A stretch of DNA of 34,545 nucleotides, from the NCBI RefSeq assembly GCF_029589495.1, contig NZ_JAAIVF010000012.1, positions 1-34,545 of the forward strand, written 5' to 3'. The translations under genes and the position numbers were made by a program. Positions within the stretch are counted from its first letter, which is position 1. Each line of letters starts with the position of its first letter. Origin of the DNA: Speluncibacter jeojiensis (GTDB taxonomy: Bacteria; Actinomycetota; Actinomycetes; Mycobacteriales; Mycobacteriaceae). The notes beneath the pieces were generated by a model. It searched no databases. It had not been told where the DNA came from and worked only from the letters and a program-made list of their open reading frames with translations. Below are positions 27,159-34,545 of this stretch, piece by piece.

Positions 27159-28339
27159 TTGAACAGTCCCTGCACCCAGAGCGCGAAGCGGTTCCACTCG
27201 TCGACGAGCCAGTTGATGACGGTGTGGTCACTGTTGGTGACCACGACCGCGACCGCCACGGCGACCAGCGCGGCCAGCACGAGCAGCGCGATGGCGGCAC
27301 CGGAGACCCGACTGCGGTACAGCGTCGCGACCGCCTTGCCGTCGACGAGCTTCTGCCCCACCTTCATCCGGGTCAGGAAGGCAGACGGGTTCGAGTCCCG
27401 ACGACCGCGGTCGAAGAAGTCGTCGAGGGACGCCGAGGCACCGACGGTCACGATCAGCGAGGCGCCGTGGTGGTCGGCCAACAGCAGCGCGAGGTCGGCC
27501 GGCGCACCCGATGCGGGGAACGTCATCGCGCCGATGCCGAGATCCTGGATGCGTTCGAGCCCCGCGGCATGCCCGTCCTGATCCGCCGGAAGTACTACCT
27601 GCGCACCGGATTTGAGCGCCTCGGTGGAGATCCCCTCCGGATCGCCGACGATCAGGTCAGGTCGGTACCCGGCCTTCACCAACGCATCCGCGCCACGATT
27701 GACGCCGATCAGGATCGGCGAGTACTCCTTGATGAACGGCTTGAGGTTCTTCAGATCCGTCACGTGATCGGTGCCGTCGGCGACCACGATGACGTGACGG
27801 TTCTCCATGTTCACGTCGACGTCCGGCACGCCGACGCCGTCGATCAGCAGCGGACTCTCGCTGCGGATGAACTCGATGGTGTTGCCGGAGAAGGCCTCGA
27901 GATGATCGACGAGCCCGGTCTTGGCCTCGATCATCAGGTCCGAGATCTCCTCCTCGGACAGCTCGGTCCCCTTGGCCAGACGCCGGTCGCCGGCGTAGAC
28001 GCCGCCGTCGTTGAGCCGGACCTTGGCCCCGTCCTTGATCTTCTTGAAGCCCTCGGCACCGATCGCATCGATGATGGTGATGCCGGCGGCGGCCAGTACC
28101 TCCGGACCGAGGTTCGGGTATCGCCCGGAGATCGAGGGCGACGCGTTGACCACCGCCAGGATCTCCGCTTCGACGAGAGCGTCGGCGGTGACCCTGTCGA
28201 GGTCCAGTTCGTCCAGCACCACGATGTCTCCGGGGCCGACGCGACGCAACAGCTTTGCGGTGTTGCGATCGACTCTGGCGATTCCGGTGATACCGGGCAG
28301 CGACTCGGTGGTTCGCGACAGCAAGGCGGGCATCTTCAT
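27155..28339 (-). CDS. steA: Cytokinetic ring protein SteA (thiamin pyrophosphokinase-like fold)
   Basis: A 394-residue protein of the SteA family, equal to Rv1697. The N-terminal part (TGIARVDRNTAKLLRRVGPGDIVVLDELDLDR) and middle (GVYAGDRRLAKGTELSEEEISDLMIEAK, ESPLLIDGVGVPDVD) are conserved; the region with YRPDLIVGDPEGISTEAL resembles thiamin pyrophosphokinase. One membrane helix (about 347-370) sits near the C-terminus, leaving a short outer tail. In Corynebacterium SteA and SteB localise to the septum and influence peptidoglycan hydrolysis. ATG at 28339 begins MKMPALL; the ATG two codons later (28333) has better spacing from GAGGA and could be used instead. Confidence 0.93.
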   Translation of the reverse strand: MKMPALLSRTTESLPGITGIARVDRNTAKLLRRVGPGDIVVLDELDLDRVTADALVEAEILAVVNASPSISGRYPNLGPEVLAAAGITIIDAIGAEGFKKIKDGAKVRLNDGGVYAGDRRLAKGTELSEEEISDLMIEAKTGLVDHLEAFSGNTIEFIRSESPLLIDGVGVPDVDVNMENRHVIVVADGTDHVTDLKNLKPFIKEYSPILIGVNRGADALVKAGYRPDLIVGDPEGISTEALKSGAQVVLPADQDGHAAGLERIQDLGIGAMTFPASGAPADLALLLADHHGASLIVTVGASASLDDFFDRGRRDSNPSAFLTRMKVGQKLVDGKAVATLYRSRVSGAAIALLVLAALVAVAVAVVVTNSDHTVINWLVDEWNRFALWVQGLFK

Positions 28340-28470
28340 GTCCTCGATGATCACCCGACCGGTGCGCGGACCTGTGGAGGCGCGCCGAGGTGTCCCACCT
28401 CTGCCGCTTCCCCGCAGCGCCGCCATGTGCTATCGAGCGCGCCGCGACGTCGGGCAGGCCGGCGGCGGCC

Positions 28471-30246
28471 TTACTCGGCGCGCGCCGACGCCGCAGCGGC
28501 GAGCAACTCCTCCGCATGGGCGCGACCGGTTTCGGTGTCGTCGAGGCCCGCGAGCATCCGCGCCAACTCGACCACCCGCTCGTCGTCCCCCAATGCGCGG
28601 ACTCCGCTCTGGATCAGGCCCCCACGATCGTCGACCTTGTCGACGACCAGATGCGTGTCAGCGAAGGCCGCAACTTGCGGCAGGTGGGTGACCACGATGA
28701 CCTGGTGGGTGCGTGAGAGCTTGGCCAGCCGACGGCCGATCTCGACCGCGGCCCGGCCGCCCACCCCTGCGTCCACCTCGTCGAAAACCATCGTCGTGCC
28801 GCCGCCCTGCGCGGCCAGCACGACCTCGAGGGCGAGCATCACCCGGGACAGTTCGCCGCCCGAGGCCGTCTTGCCGATCGGCAGCGCGTCCGCGGTGGGG
28901 TGGGCGCCGAGCCGGAACTCGACGGTGTCGACGCCGTGCGGACCCGCGTGCAGGATGCGCCCGTCCACGACGAGGTCTGCATCGTCCCCTGGCGACGCCT
29001 CGACGACGGAGACCTCGACCTCGAGCCGAGCCTTGCCCATCGCCAGACCGGACAGTTCCGCGGTGACCGCCTTGGCCAGCTTCGTGGCAGCCTTGCATCG
29101 CGCCGTGCTGAGTTTCACGGCCGCGAGTGCGACCTTTGCGCTCAGCTCGCCGACCCGGGCCTCGAGTTCGGCCAGCGCGTCGGCCGAGACGTCGATCTTC
29201 GCCAGCCGCTCGCGCGCCTCCGCGGCCCAGGCGAGCACACCGTCGACGTCCGCCGCGTACTTGCGGGTCAGCGCCTTGAGTTCGGCCTGCCGGGTGAGGA
29301 GGCCCTCGAGCGCATCGGTGTCAGTCGGCAGGCCGGCGAGATAGCTGCCCAGATCCCCCGAGATGTCGGCGGCCAACGCGAGCAACTCATCGAGCCGCGG
29401 CACCATCTCGCGCAGCGCCCCGTCGTCGGCGGAGTCCAGCCGTGCCCGCGCCGCCGACACCAACTCCAGCGCACCCGTCGACTCGGCGGACTCGGAGTCG
29501 TACTCGGAGCCTCCCGCCAGCGCGACGTGCGCCTCCAGCGCAGCCGACCTCAGCGAGTCCAGGTCGCTCAGTCGGCGCACGTCCGCCGCGATCGTCTCGT
29601 CCTCGCCCGGTTGCGGGTCGACCGCATCGATCTCGCCGAGGCCGAACGTCAGTCGATCCGCCTCCTGGGCGAGCTCGCGCGAGCGGCTGGTGCGCTCCTC
29701 GAGCTCGCGCCGGGTGCCCATCCACTCGGCCCGGACCTTGCGGTATCGATCCAGCAACGGCCCGACCGTGTCGTCGCCGAACCGGTCGAGCGCCGCACGC
29801 TGCTCGCCGGGCTTGAGCAGCCGGAGCTGATCGTTCTGACCGTGCACCGTCAACAGTGGCGAGGTCAGCTGCGTGAGCGTGCCCACCGGCACGCTGCGTC
29901 CGCCGAGGTGCGCCCGAGAGCGGCCGTCCTTGCCGACGGTGCGCACAGCGATGATGCTGCCGTCGTCGTCGACCTCCGCGCCGCAGGAGTCGGTGACCTC
30001 GGCGATCTCCTCGAGGACCGGGCCAGGCGCGCCGTCGGTGCTGAACCGCCCTTCGACGACCGCCCGCGGTGAGTCGGTGCGCACCCGGGACGCGTCCGCG
30101 CGTCCACCCGCCAGCAGGTGCAGACTCGTCACCACCATGGTCTTGCCCGCGCCGGTCTCACCTGTCAGCGCGGTGAAGCCCGGGTGCAGATCCGCAGACG
30201 CCTCGGAAATGACGCCGAGTCCGGTAATTCGTATCTCAGCCAGCAC
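28471..30246 (-). CDS. recN: DNA repair protein RecN
   Basis: SMC-like ATPase that acts early in double-strand break repair. The 591-residue protein has Walker A GETGAGKT (29-36), two long coiled-coil arms in the middle (about 150-370), and the C-terminal ATPase half with SGGELSRVMLALEVVLA (signature) and TMVFDEVDAGVGGRAAVEIGRRLAKLSRTHQVIVVTHLPQVAAFAD (Walker B and beyond). The GTG at 30246 has no ribosome site; a -10-like TAGGCT lies at 30258-30253, so the mRNA may be leaderless. An SOS-like box overlaps the upstream region. Confidence 0.97.
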   Translation of the reverse strand: MLAEIRITGLGVISEASADLHPGFTALTGETGAGKTMVVTSLHLLAGGRADASRVRTDSPRAVVEGRFSTDGAPGPVLEEIAEVTDSCGAEVDDDGSIIAVRTVGKDGRSRAHLGGRSVPVGTLTQLTSPLLTVHGQNDQLRLLKPGEQRAALDRFGDDTVGPLLDRYRKVRAEWMGTRRELEERTSRSRELAQEADRLTFGLGEIDAVDPQPGEDETIAADVRRLSDLDSLRSAALEAHVALAGGSEYDSESAESTGALELVSAARARLDSADDGALREMVPRLDELLALAADISGDLGSYLAGLPTDTDALEGLLTRQAELKALTRKYAADVDGVLAWAAEARERLAKIDVSADALAELEARVGELSAKVALAAVKLSTARCKAATKLAKAVTAELSGLAMGKARLEVEVSVVEASPGDDADLVVDGRILHAGPHGVDTVEFRLGAHPTADALPIGKTASGGELSRVMLALEVVLAAQGGGTTMVFDEVDAGVGGRAAVEIGRRLAKLSRTHQVIVVTHLPQVAAFADTHLVVDKVDDRGGLIQSGVRALGDDERVVELARMLAGLDDTETGRAHAEELLAAAASARAE

Positions 30247-30252
30247 GGGACG

Positions 30253-30298
30253 AGCCTAACCGCACCACCCGACAAGTTAGAACACATGTGCGCACATG
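30253..30298 (-). promoter_or_regulatory. recN promoter region with SOS-like box and nested palindrome
   Basis: Minus-strand TAGGCT (30258-30253) is a -10 candidate placing the start at about 30246, the GTG itself. At 30279-30292 AGAAC-ACAT-GTGCG fits the actinobacterial LexA box pattern TCGAAC-N4-GTTCGA in 9 of 12 positions counted with its flanks. Overlapping it is the perfect 14-bp palindrome CATGTGCGCACATG (30285-30298). LexA control of recN is plausible but not proven by sequence. Confidence 0.45.
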
Positions 30299-30308
30299 CG
30301 TGTCGCGG

Positions 30309-31289
30309 TCAGTGCCGGGTGCCGCGCCACCCCTGCACGGGCAACTGGAACTTGCGGACCAGGCGGTCCGCGAACGGCGCGGAGTCCAGCCGGATCCATT
30401 TGACCGGCCGGCGCCCGCGGACCACCTCCACCCGGCCCCCGGCCGGGACCTCGATCGTGCGGCGCCCGTCGCAGTAGACGACCGCGCCGTGACCGGCCGG
30501 GTCGACGTCGACCGCCACGACCGAGTACGGGCTGATCACCATGGGCCGCGCGAACAGTGCGTGAGCATTGCTCGGCACGACGAGGATCGCCTCGAGTTCG
30601 GGCCAGACCACCGGGCCCCCCGCCGAGAACGCGTAGGCCGTCGAACCGGTCGGCGTCGAGACCAGCATGCCGTCGCAGCCGTAGGCGGACACCGGCCGTC
30701 CGTCCAGTTCCACGAGCAGTTCGAGGACGCCCAGTCGTGGGCCGTTCTCGATACTCATCTCGTTGAGCGCCCAGCCCCGGCCCAGGATCTGACCATCGGT
30801 TCGGACGCTCACGTCGAGCGTCATCCGGTGTTCGACCCGATACTCGCGGCGCACCACCTGCGCCAGCGCCTCGTCCAGGTGCTCCGCCTCGGCCTCGGCG
30901 AGGAAACCGATGCGGCCGAGGTTGATACCGAGCACCGGCACATCCGCTGACCGCGCCAGTTCTGCCGCCCGCAGGAACGTGCCGTCGCCGCCGAGGACGA
31001 CGACCATCTCGCAGCCCACGGCCGCGTCGGGACCGTTGGCGACCATGGTCACCGCGACATCCTGGGCGTGCAGTGCCTCGGGAGTGATCGGAGCGGTCAG
31101 GTCCACCCGGTCGTCATCCGGGTCGTCGGTACGCGCGAGTTGGGCTCCGGTGTCCTCGTCGGCGAGTACCCGGACACCGATGCCGCCGTCGCCAAGGATC
31201 GCGGCGACGCGTGCGGCGGTATCCGCGATGTTCTCGCGTCCGGTGTGCGCGACCAACAGTATCTCGCGACCGGCTGCCGTGGCACTCAC
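30309..31289 (-). CDS. ppnK: NAD kinase
   Basis: Phosphorylates NAD to NADP with ATP or polyphosphate. From the GTG at 31289 it has 326 residues. Key motifs are [14 protein letters not shown] (GGDG at 100-103 with the catalytic D102), [22 protein letters not shown] and [23 protein letters not shown]. The GTG overlaps the TGA of tlyA (GTGA); the frame continues upstream inside tlyA without homology. The order tlyA, ppnK, recN is the same as Rv1694-Rv1696. Confidence 0.97.
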   Translation of the reverse strand: MSATAAGREILLVAHTGRENIADTAARVAAILGDGGIGVRVLADEDTGAQLARTDDPDDDRVDLTAPITPEALHAQDVAVTMVANGPDAAVGCEMVVVLGGDGTFLRAAELARSADVPVLGINLGRIGFLAEAEAEHLDEALAQVVRREYRVEHRMTLDVSVRTDGQILGRGWALNEMSIENGPRLGVLELLVELDGRPVSAYGCDGMLVSTPTGSTAYAFSAGGPVVWPELEAILVVPSNAHALFARPMVISPYSVVAVDVDPAGHGAVVYCDGRRTIEVPAGGRVEVVRGRRPVKWIRLDSAPFADRLVRKFQLPVQGWRGTRH

Positions 31290-32107
31290 TGCGGTCCCTC
31301 CCGAACGGCGCGGATCACCATGTCCTCCAGCGATTCCTGCGGACGCGGGGCATCGGTGGACGTCCGCAGCCAGAGAAAGTACTCGACGTTGCCCGACGGA
31401 CCGGGCAGCGGGCTGGCGACGACCCCGGCCGTCCACATGCCGAGGCGCTCCGCCTCCAGCGCGACGGCATGCACGGCCTCCGCACGCAGCCCCGGATCCC
31501 GCACGACCCCGCCCGCACCGACACGGTCCTTCCCGACCTCGAACTGAGGCTTGACCATGGGGAGCAGGTCCGTGTCCGGTCCGGCACAGTTCGCCAGGGC
31601 GGGCAGCACCAGTTCCAACGAGATGAACGACAGGTCGCCGACCACGAGTTCGACGGTGCCGCCGATGGTCTCGGCGTCGATGGACCGGACGTTGGTCCGG
31701 TCATGCACCTGCACACGCGGATCGGATTGCAGTCGCCAGATCAGCTGCCCGTAACCGACATCCACCGCGACGACCTCGCGGGCGCCCTTGCTGAGCAGCA
31801 CATCGGTGAAACCACCGGTTGAGGCACCGGCGTCGAGACACCGACGGCCGGATACGACGAGTCCGCCCGGCGTGAACGCCTCGAGCGCACCCAACAGCTT
31901 GTGCGCACCCCGCGACGCCCAGTTGACCTCGTTCTGCTCGGCCACCACGTTCAGCGGGGCGCCCGATTCGATCGCCGTCGCCGGCTTCGCGATGACCGTT
32001 CCGGCGCTCTTGACGCGGCCGGCGTTGATCAGCTCGACCGCGTGCTCGCGGGAGCGTGCCAGTCCTCGTCGCACCAGTTCGGCGTCGGCACGTGCGCGGC
32101 GCGCCAC
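31286..32107 (-). CDS. tlyA: rRNA 2'-O-methyltransferase TlyA
   Basis: Methylates the 2'-O of a cytidine in both 16S and 23S rRNA, which in mycobacteria confers sensitivity to capreomycin and viomycin. From the GTG at 32107 it has 273 residues: an S4 domain (about 1-60, [30 protein letters not shown]), then [13 protein letters not shown] (65-77), the SAM site [16 protein letters not shown] (90-105), [25 protein letters not shown] and [19 protein letters not shown]. The start is one base after the stop of the preceding small gene and matches the family's VARRAR opening; a longer frame reads into that gene. Confidence 0.96.
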   Translation of the reverse strand: MARRARADAELVRRGLARSREHAVELINAGRVKSAGTVIAKPATAIESGAPLNVVAEQNEVNWASRGAHKLLGALEAFTPGGLVVSGRRCLDAGASTGGFTDVLLSKGAREVVAVDVGYGQLIWRLQSDPRVQVHDRTNVRSIDAETIGGTVELVVGDLSFISLELVLPALANCAGPDTDLLPMVKPQFEVGKDRVGAGGVVRDPGLRAEAVHAVALEAERLGMWTAGVVASPLPGPSGNVEYFLWLRTSTDAPRPQESLEDMVIRAVREGPQ

Positions 32108-32108
32108 C

Positions 32109-32360
32109 TCAGGCCTTGTCCACGGTCGACAGTCCCGCCACCAGCACGTCGTGTGCCTGCTCGAGCAGCCCTGCCATCCGGCCGAGCATCGGCTCCCCGG
32201 CTGCGTGCCCGTCCTCAGCTGAGACGGACCGGTCTTCATCGTCCGGCGCTCCGAAGCTGCCGAGCCGATCGACCAGTTCGAGCAGCTCGTCGACATCGGC
32301 GTGGATCTGCTGCGGATCCGCCGTGCGTGGCGGTCCGGGAAGCGGCATGGAACTGTTCAT
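32109..32360 (-). CDS. Small conserved protein upstream of tlyA (Rv1693 position)
   Basis: An 83-residue acidic protein starting MNSSMPLPGPPRTADPQQ. It is mostly helical in appearance: IHADVDELLELVDRLGSF and GRMAGLLEQAHDVLVAGLSTVD, linked by an acidic loop. No domain is recognised. It sits where M. tuberculosis has Rv1693 and is followed by tlyA after one base. The -10-like TAGCGT at 32374-32369 would start transcription within about two bases of the ATG, so the message may be leaderless; no ribosome site is present. Confidence 0.75.
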   Translation of the reverse strand: MNSSMPLPGPPRTADPQQIHADVDELLELVDRLGSFGAPDDEDRSVSAEDGHAAGEPMLGRMAGLLEQAHDVLVAGLSTVDKA

Positions 32361-32368
32361 CGCCGCCA

Positions 32369-32374
32369 ACGCTA
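32369..32374 (-). promoter_or_regulatory. Candidate -10 of the small gene-tlyA-ppnK operon
   Basis: TAGCGT on the minus strand, eight bases from the ATG at 32360. It is the same hexamer proposed for the MerR gene promoter at 2310-2315. No clear -35. A leaderless transcript is implied. Confidence 0.35.
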
Positions 32375-32435
32375 GTCGATCCCGACGTCGGATGGGACTC
32401 GTGGCCGGGCACAGATCGCCGCGTACACCACCGGG

Positions 32436-33419
32436 TCACCGCCAGCCCGTCACCATGCGGTGCGCAGCCTCGCCGCGCGGCACCAGCCGCACCAGATCTC
32501 CGATCCGCCACGCGGTGTCCGCCACCGCACGGAGACCGTCGAGGACATCGGCCGCATCCGCGCATGCCTCGACGATGACGTCGTCGCCGTCGGATTCGAC
32601 GTGCCACGCCGGCCGCGGTCCGATCCTCAACTCCGCCGGCGACTGATGCAACGCGCGCAGATCCGCGCCGATGTAGGTCGGCCGTCGGTGGGCCGGGGCA
32701 TTGATGACATCCCAGGCGGTCGATACACCGGTGAGCACCAGCAGGCTGTCCGCACCGAGCGCATGCGCGGCCTCGATGTCGGTGTCCAGGCGGTCGCCGA
32801 CCACCAGCGGTCGACGGCCGCCACTGCGGCGAACGGCGTCGTCCATGATCGGTCGCGCGGGCTTGCCGGCGATGTGCGGTTCGCGCCCGGTGGCCGCCCG
32901 CAACGCAGCGACGATGGCACCGTTCCCCGGCAGCAGGCCGCGTTCGGTCGGCAACGTGGTGTCCACGTTCGACGCCACCCACACCGCGCCCGCACGGATC
33001 GCCAGTGCCGCCTCGGCCAGCATCTCCCAGTTGACGTCTTTGGTCAGCCCCTGCACGACCGCGACGGGCGCATCGGCGAACCGGCGCACCGGCTCGAGTC
33101 CGACCAGGCGTATCTCCTCCGCGAGGGCCTCGGTGCCCACGACCAACACCACGGAACCGGGGTCGACCATCTCCGCGACCAGTCGCGCGGCCGACTGTGC
33201 ACTGGTCACAACCGCATCGACGGGCGCGTGGAAACCGAGATCGATCAGGTGGTCCGCCACGGTCGCGGGGGTCCGGCTCGCGTTGTTGGTGACGAAGTAC
33301 TGCCGCGCAGACACATCCGAGAGCGCTTGCCGCGCACCGGGAATCGCCGCATCACCGCGGTAGACGGTGCCGTCGAGGTCGAGGAACAGGACGTCGTACG
33401 ACTCCCCCAGCGCCGTCAT
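32436..33419 (-). CDS. HAD-superfamily phosphatase (glycerol-3-phosphate phosphatase type, Rv1692)
   Basis: A 327-residue HAD hydrolase of the NagD/IIA subfamily. Motif I is LFLDLDGTVYRGD, with nucleophile D14 and D16; motif II YFVTNNASRT (T44); motif III around GKPARPIMDDAV; motif IV VVGDRLDTDIEAA. The cap lies between motifs II and III. Rv1692, its positional and sequence counterpart, has been shown to be a glycerol-3-phosphate phosphatase in phospholipid head-group recycling. A C-terminal extension of about 70 residues follows the HAD core, as in that protein. The ATG at 33419 overlaps the stop of the TPR gene (ATGA). Confidence 0.93.
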   Translation of the reverse strand: MTALGESYDVLFLDLDGTVYRGDAAIPGARQALSDVSARQYFVTNNASRTPATVADHLIDLGFHAPVDAVVTSAQSAARLVAEMVDPGSVVLVVGTEALAEEIRLVGLEPVRRFADAPVAVVQGLTKDVNWEMLAEAALAIRAGAVWVASNVDTTLPTERGLLPGNGAIVAALRAATGREPHIAGKPARPIMDDAVRRSGGRRPLVVGDRLDTDIEAAHALGADSLLVLTGVSTAWDVINAPAHRRPTYIGADLRALHQSPAELRIGPRPAWHVESDGDDVIVEACADAADVLDGLRAVADTAWRIGDLVRLVPRGEAAHRMVTGWR

Positions 33420-34354
33420 CGATCGGACTCCGAGAGCTCGGCAACCCTTTCTTCGGCATCAGTGTCACCGTCGAGGTCCGCCGCCGCAGCGTTGAGGAAC
33501 CACGTCAGGGCGTCCTTCTTGCGACCCGCCGCGACGAGCGCATCGGCGTACGCATAGAACAGGCGAGCAGCCGCCGCTCCCGTGCGCGCCGGATCCAGTT
33601 CAGGCGTCTGCAGGGTGACGACGGCCGCATCGTTCTGACCCAAGTCCATCCGTGCGCCGGCAACCACGATGCGCAGTTCCGTCGCATCGTCGCCCGACAG
33701 GGCACGCGCCTCATCGCTGCGACCCAGTTCGATGGCCCGCTCCGGCCTGCCCATTCCTCGTTCGCAGTCGGCCATGACCGCCAGCAGTCCGGGACCGCCC
33801 GCCATGCGCCGCGCGGCGCGCAGCTCCGACAGCGCCTCGGCCCATTCGCCGGCGTGGTAAGCCGTGATGCCCGCGGCCTCGCGGACTACCGCGATGCGGC
33901 CTGCCCGCCCACGCGCGGCCCGCGCGTGGGCGAGTGCCAGCTGCGGATCCTCGTCGACCAGTTGTCCGGCCATCACCAGGTGTCTCGCGACCGCAGTCGC
34001 GTTCGATTTGTCCAGGCTGAGCAGATCGCGGCGGATCTCAGGGTCCAGGTCGCTCGCCTGGATTTCCTCGGGAATCTCCGGCTCGTCCGGTCGACCCGGC
34101 CGCCTGCCGCCGGCCGACCCGTCGAACCGGCCCTCGCCGCCGCGACGGTTTCCGTCCCGGCGATCGGAACGGTCGTCTCGGCGATCCCCACGGTTGAATC
34201 CGCCGTGGCGCGATTCGCCGCCCTGACGAGAGTCGCTCCGGCGCGGTTGCCCGCGGCGCTCGGCGCCATCGGATCGACCGCGTCCACCGCCCGCTCGCTC
34301 ACCCGCGTCACCCGAACGCCGATGCGGACGCCTCTCGCCCTGGCTCTCCGCCAC
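33416..34354 (-). CDS. TPR-repeat protein with Arg/Gly/Asp-rich N-terminus (Rv1691 type)
   Basis: A 312-residue protein. The first about 90 residues are disordered and full of RRGG, RGD and RRD-type repeats, reminiscent of RNA-binding RGG tails. The rest is tetratricopeptide-like (ALAHARAARGRAGRIAVVREAAGITAYHAGEWAEALSELRAARRM, then GRPERAIELG, and DALVAAGRKKDALTWFLNAAAAD). The core begins at DLDPEIRRDLLSLDKSNATAVARHLVMAGQL, strongly conserved. The GTG at 34354 follows GGAAGG with seven bases between; the ATG at 34390 lies in the rRNA terminator. It is the first protein gene after 5S rRNA and is coupled to the HAD gene. Function unknown. Confidence 0.9.
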   Translation of the reverse strand: MAESQGERRPHRRSGDAGERAGGGRGRSDGAERRGQPRRSDSRQGGESRHGGFNRGDRRDDRSDRRDGNRRGGEGRFDGSAGGRRPGRPDEPEIPEEIQASDLDPEIRRDLLSLDKSNATAVARHLVMAGQLVDEDPQLALAHARAARGRAGRIAVVREAAGITAYHAGEWAEALSELRAARRMAGGPGLLAVMADCERGMGRPERAIELGRSDEARALSGDDATELRIVVAGARMDLGQNDAAVVTLQTPELDPARTGAAAARLFYAYADALVAAGRKKDALTWFLNAAAADLDGDTDAEERVAELSESDR

Positions 34355-34387
34355 TGCCGTTCCTTCCGATGAATTTGCCTGGAAACG

Positions 34388-34423
34388 CACGAAAGGGGAC
34401 CCGTGGTGGGGTCCCCTTTCGTG
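34388..34423 (-). terminator. Terminator of the ribosomal RNA operon
   Basis: A perfect 15-bp stem CACGAAAGGGGACCC/GGGTCCCCTTTCGTG (34388-34402 with 34409-34423) and a 6-base loop, followed on the minus strand by CGTTTCC. It lies eight bases after the 5S 3' end and 33 bases before the TPR gene's GTG. Confidence 0.9.
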
Positions 34424-34430
34424 GAATGTG

Positions 34431-34545
34431 TGTTCGGCGGTGTCCTACTCTCCCACACCCTGTCGAGTGCAGTACCATCGGCGCTGGAGGGCTTAGCTTC
34501 CGGGTTCGGGATGGGTCCGGGCGTTTCCCGCTCCGCTATGGCCGC
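34431..34545 (-). rRNA. rrf: 5S ribosomal RNA, missing its first bases at the window edge
   Basis: Minus-strand sequence reads GCGGCCATAGCGGAGCGGG, AAACGCCCGGACCCATCC, CGAACCCGGAAGCTAAGCC, GGAGAGTAGGACACCGCCG, all standard actinobacterial 5S segments. The 5' end of the helix I strand (about five bases) lies beyond 34545. The 3' end is placed at 34431 by analogy with mycobacterial 5S. It implies that a full rrn operon lies beyond the right edge. Confidence 0.95.

Noticed and set aside
27224-29344. Long plus-strand open frame opposite steA and recN
   Set aside because: Same artefact: composition bias only, while the minus strand encodes clear SteA and RecN motifs.

Overview
The window is high-GC actinobacterial chromosome with small, tightly packed genes, many of them joined by 4-base stop/start overlaps. 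Gene content and order point to the mycolate-containing Mycobacteriales (a Gordonia/Rhodococcus/Williamsia-like organism). Read on the minus strand, it carries two blocks that match the gene order I remember from Mycobacterium tuberculosis. The genus itself cannot be fixed from sequence reading alone.

Positions 1-7644 (all minus strand) correspond to the Rv1822-Rv1832 block: pgsA-type CDP-alcohol transferase, a DUF881 protein, Sbp, a second DUF881 protein, gcvH, garA, a MerR regulator, a bifunctional-nuclease-family protein, a second MerR regulator, then a tandem glycine riboswitch and the 5' part of gcvP, which is cut by the window edge. Glycine cleavage (GcvH, GcvP), 2-oxoglutarate/glutamate control (GarA) and membrane/cell-division proteins therefore share one neighbourhood.

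Positions 7724-16531 are an accessory segment on both strands: NADP-type glutamate dehydrogenase gdhA with a CRP/GlxR-like operator, a NudL-like Nudix hydrolase, a SigG-like sigma factor coupled to a TIGR03086/DinB-like protein, the lactate-utilisation operon lutABC, a small methyltransferase, an AhpD-like protein and an IclR regulator. As I recall the M. tuberculosis map, about a hundred genes lie between the two conserved blocks there, so this is where the lineages differ.

Positions 16646-34354 (all minus strand) match the Rv1691-Rv1713 block: a TPR protein, HAD phosphatase (glycerol-3-phosphate phosphatase type), a small conserved protein, tlyA, NAD kinase, recN, steA, mctB/steB, pyrG, ADP-ribose pyrophosphatase, xerD, a ParA ATPase, scpA, scpB, a pseudouridine synthase, cmk, der and tRNA-Pro(GGG). 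Chromosome segregation and recombination (xerD, parA, scpAB, recN), nucleotide and NAD metabolism, and rRNA modification dominate. The block is preceded by the 3' end of a ribosomal RNA operon: a 5S rRNA gene lacking only its first bases, and a strong terminator.

No insertion sequence, prophage, CRISPR array or toxin-antitoxin module was seen. I did not find a clear new multi-gene defence or biosynthetic system. The most interesting signals are regulatory: a perfect 14-bp inverted repeat bracketing the tRNA-Pro promoter, paired palindromes upstream of garA and pgsA, a MerR-style operator, an SOS-like box on a probably leaderless recN, a CRP-like box on gdhA, and the sigma/TIGR03086 gene pair.
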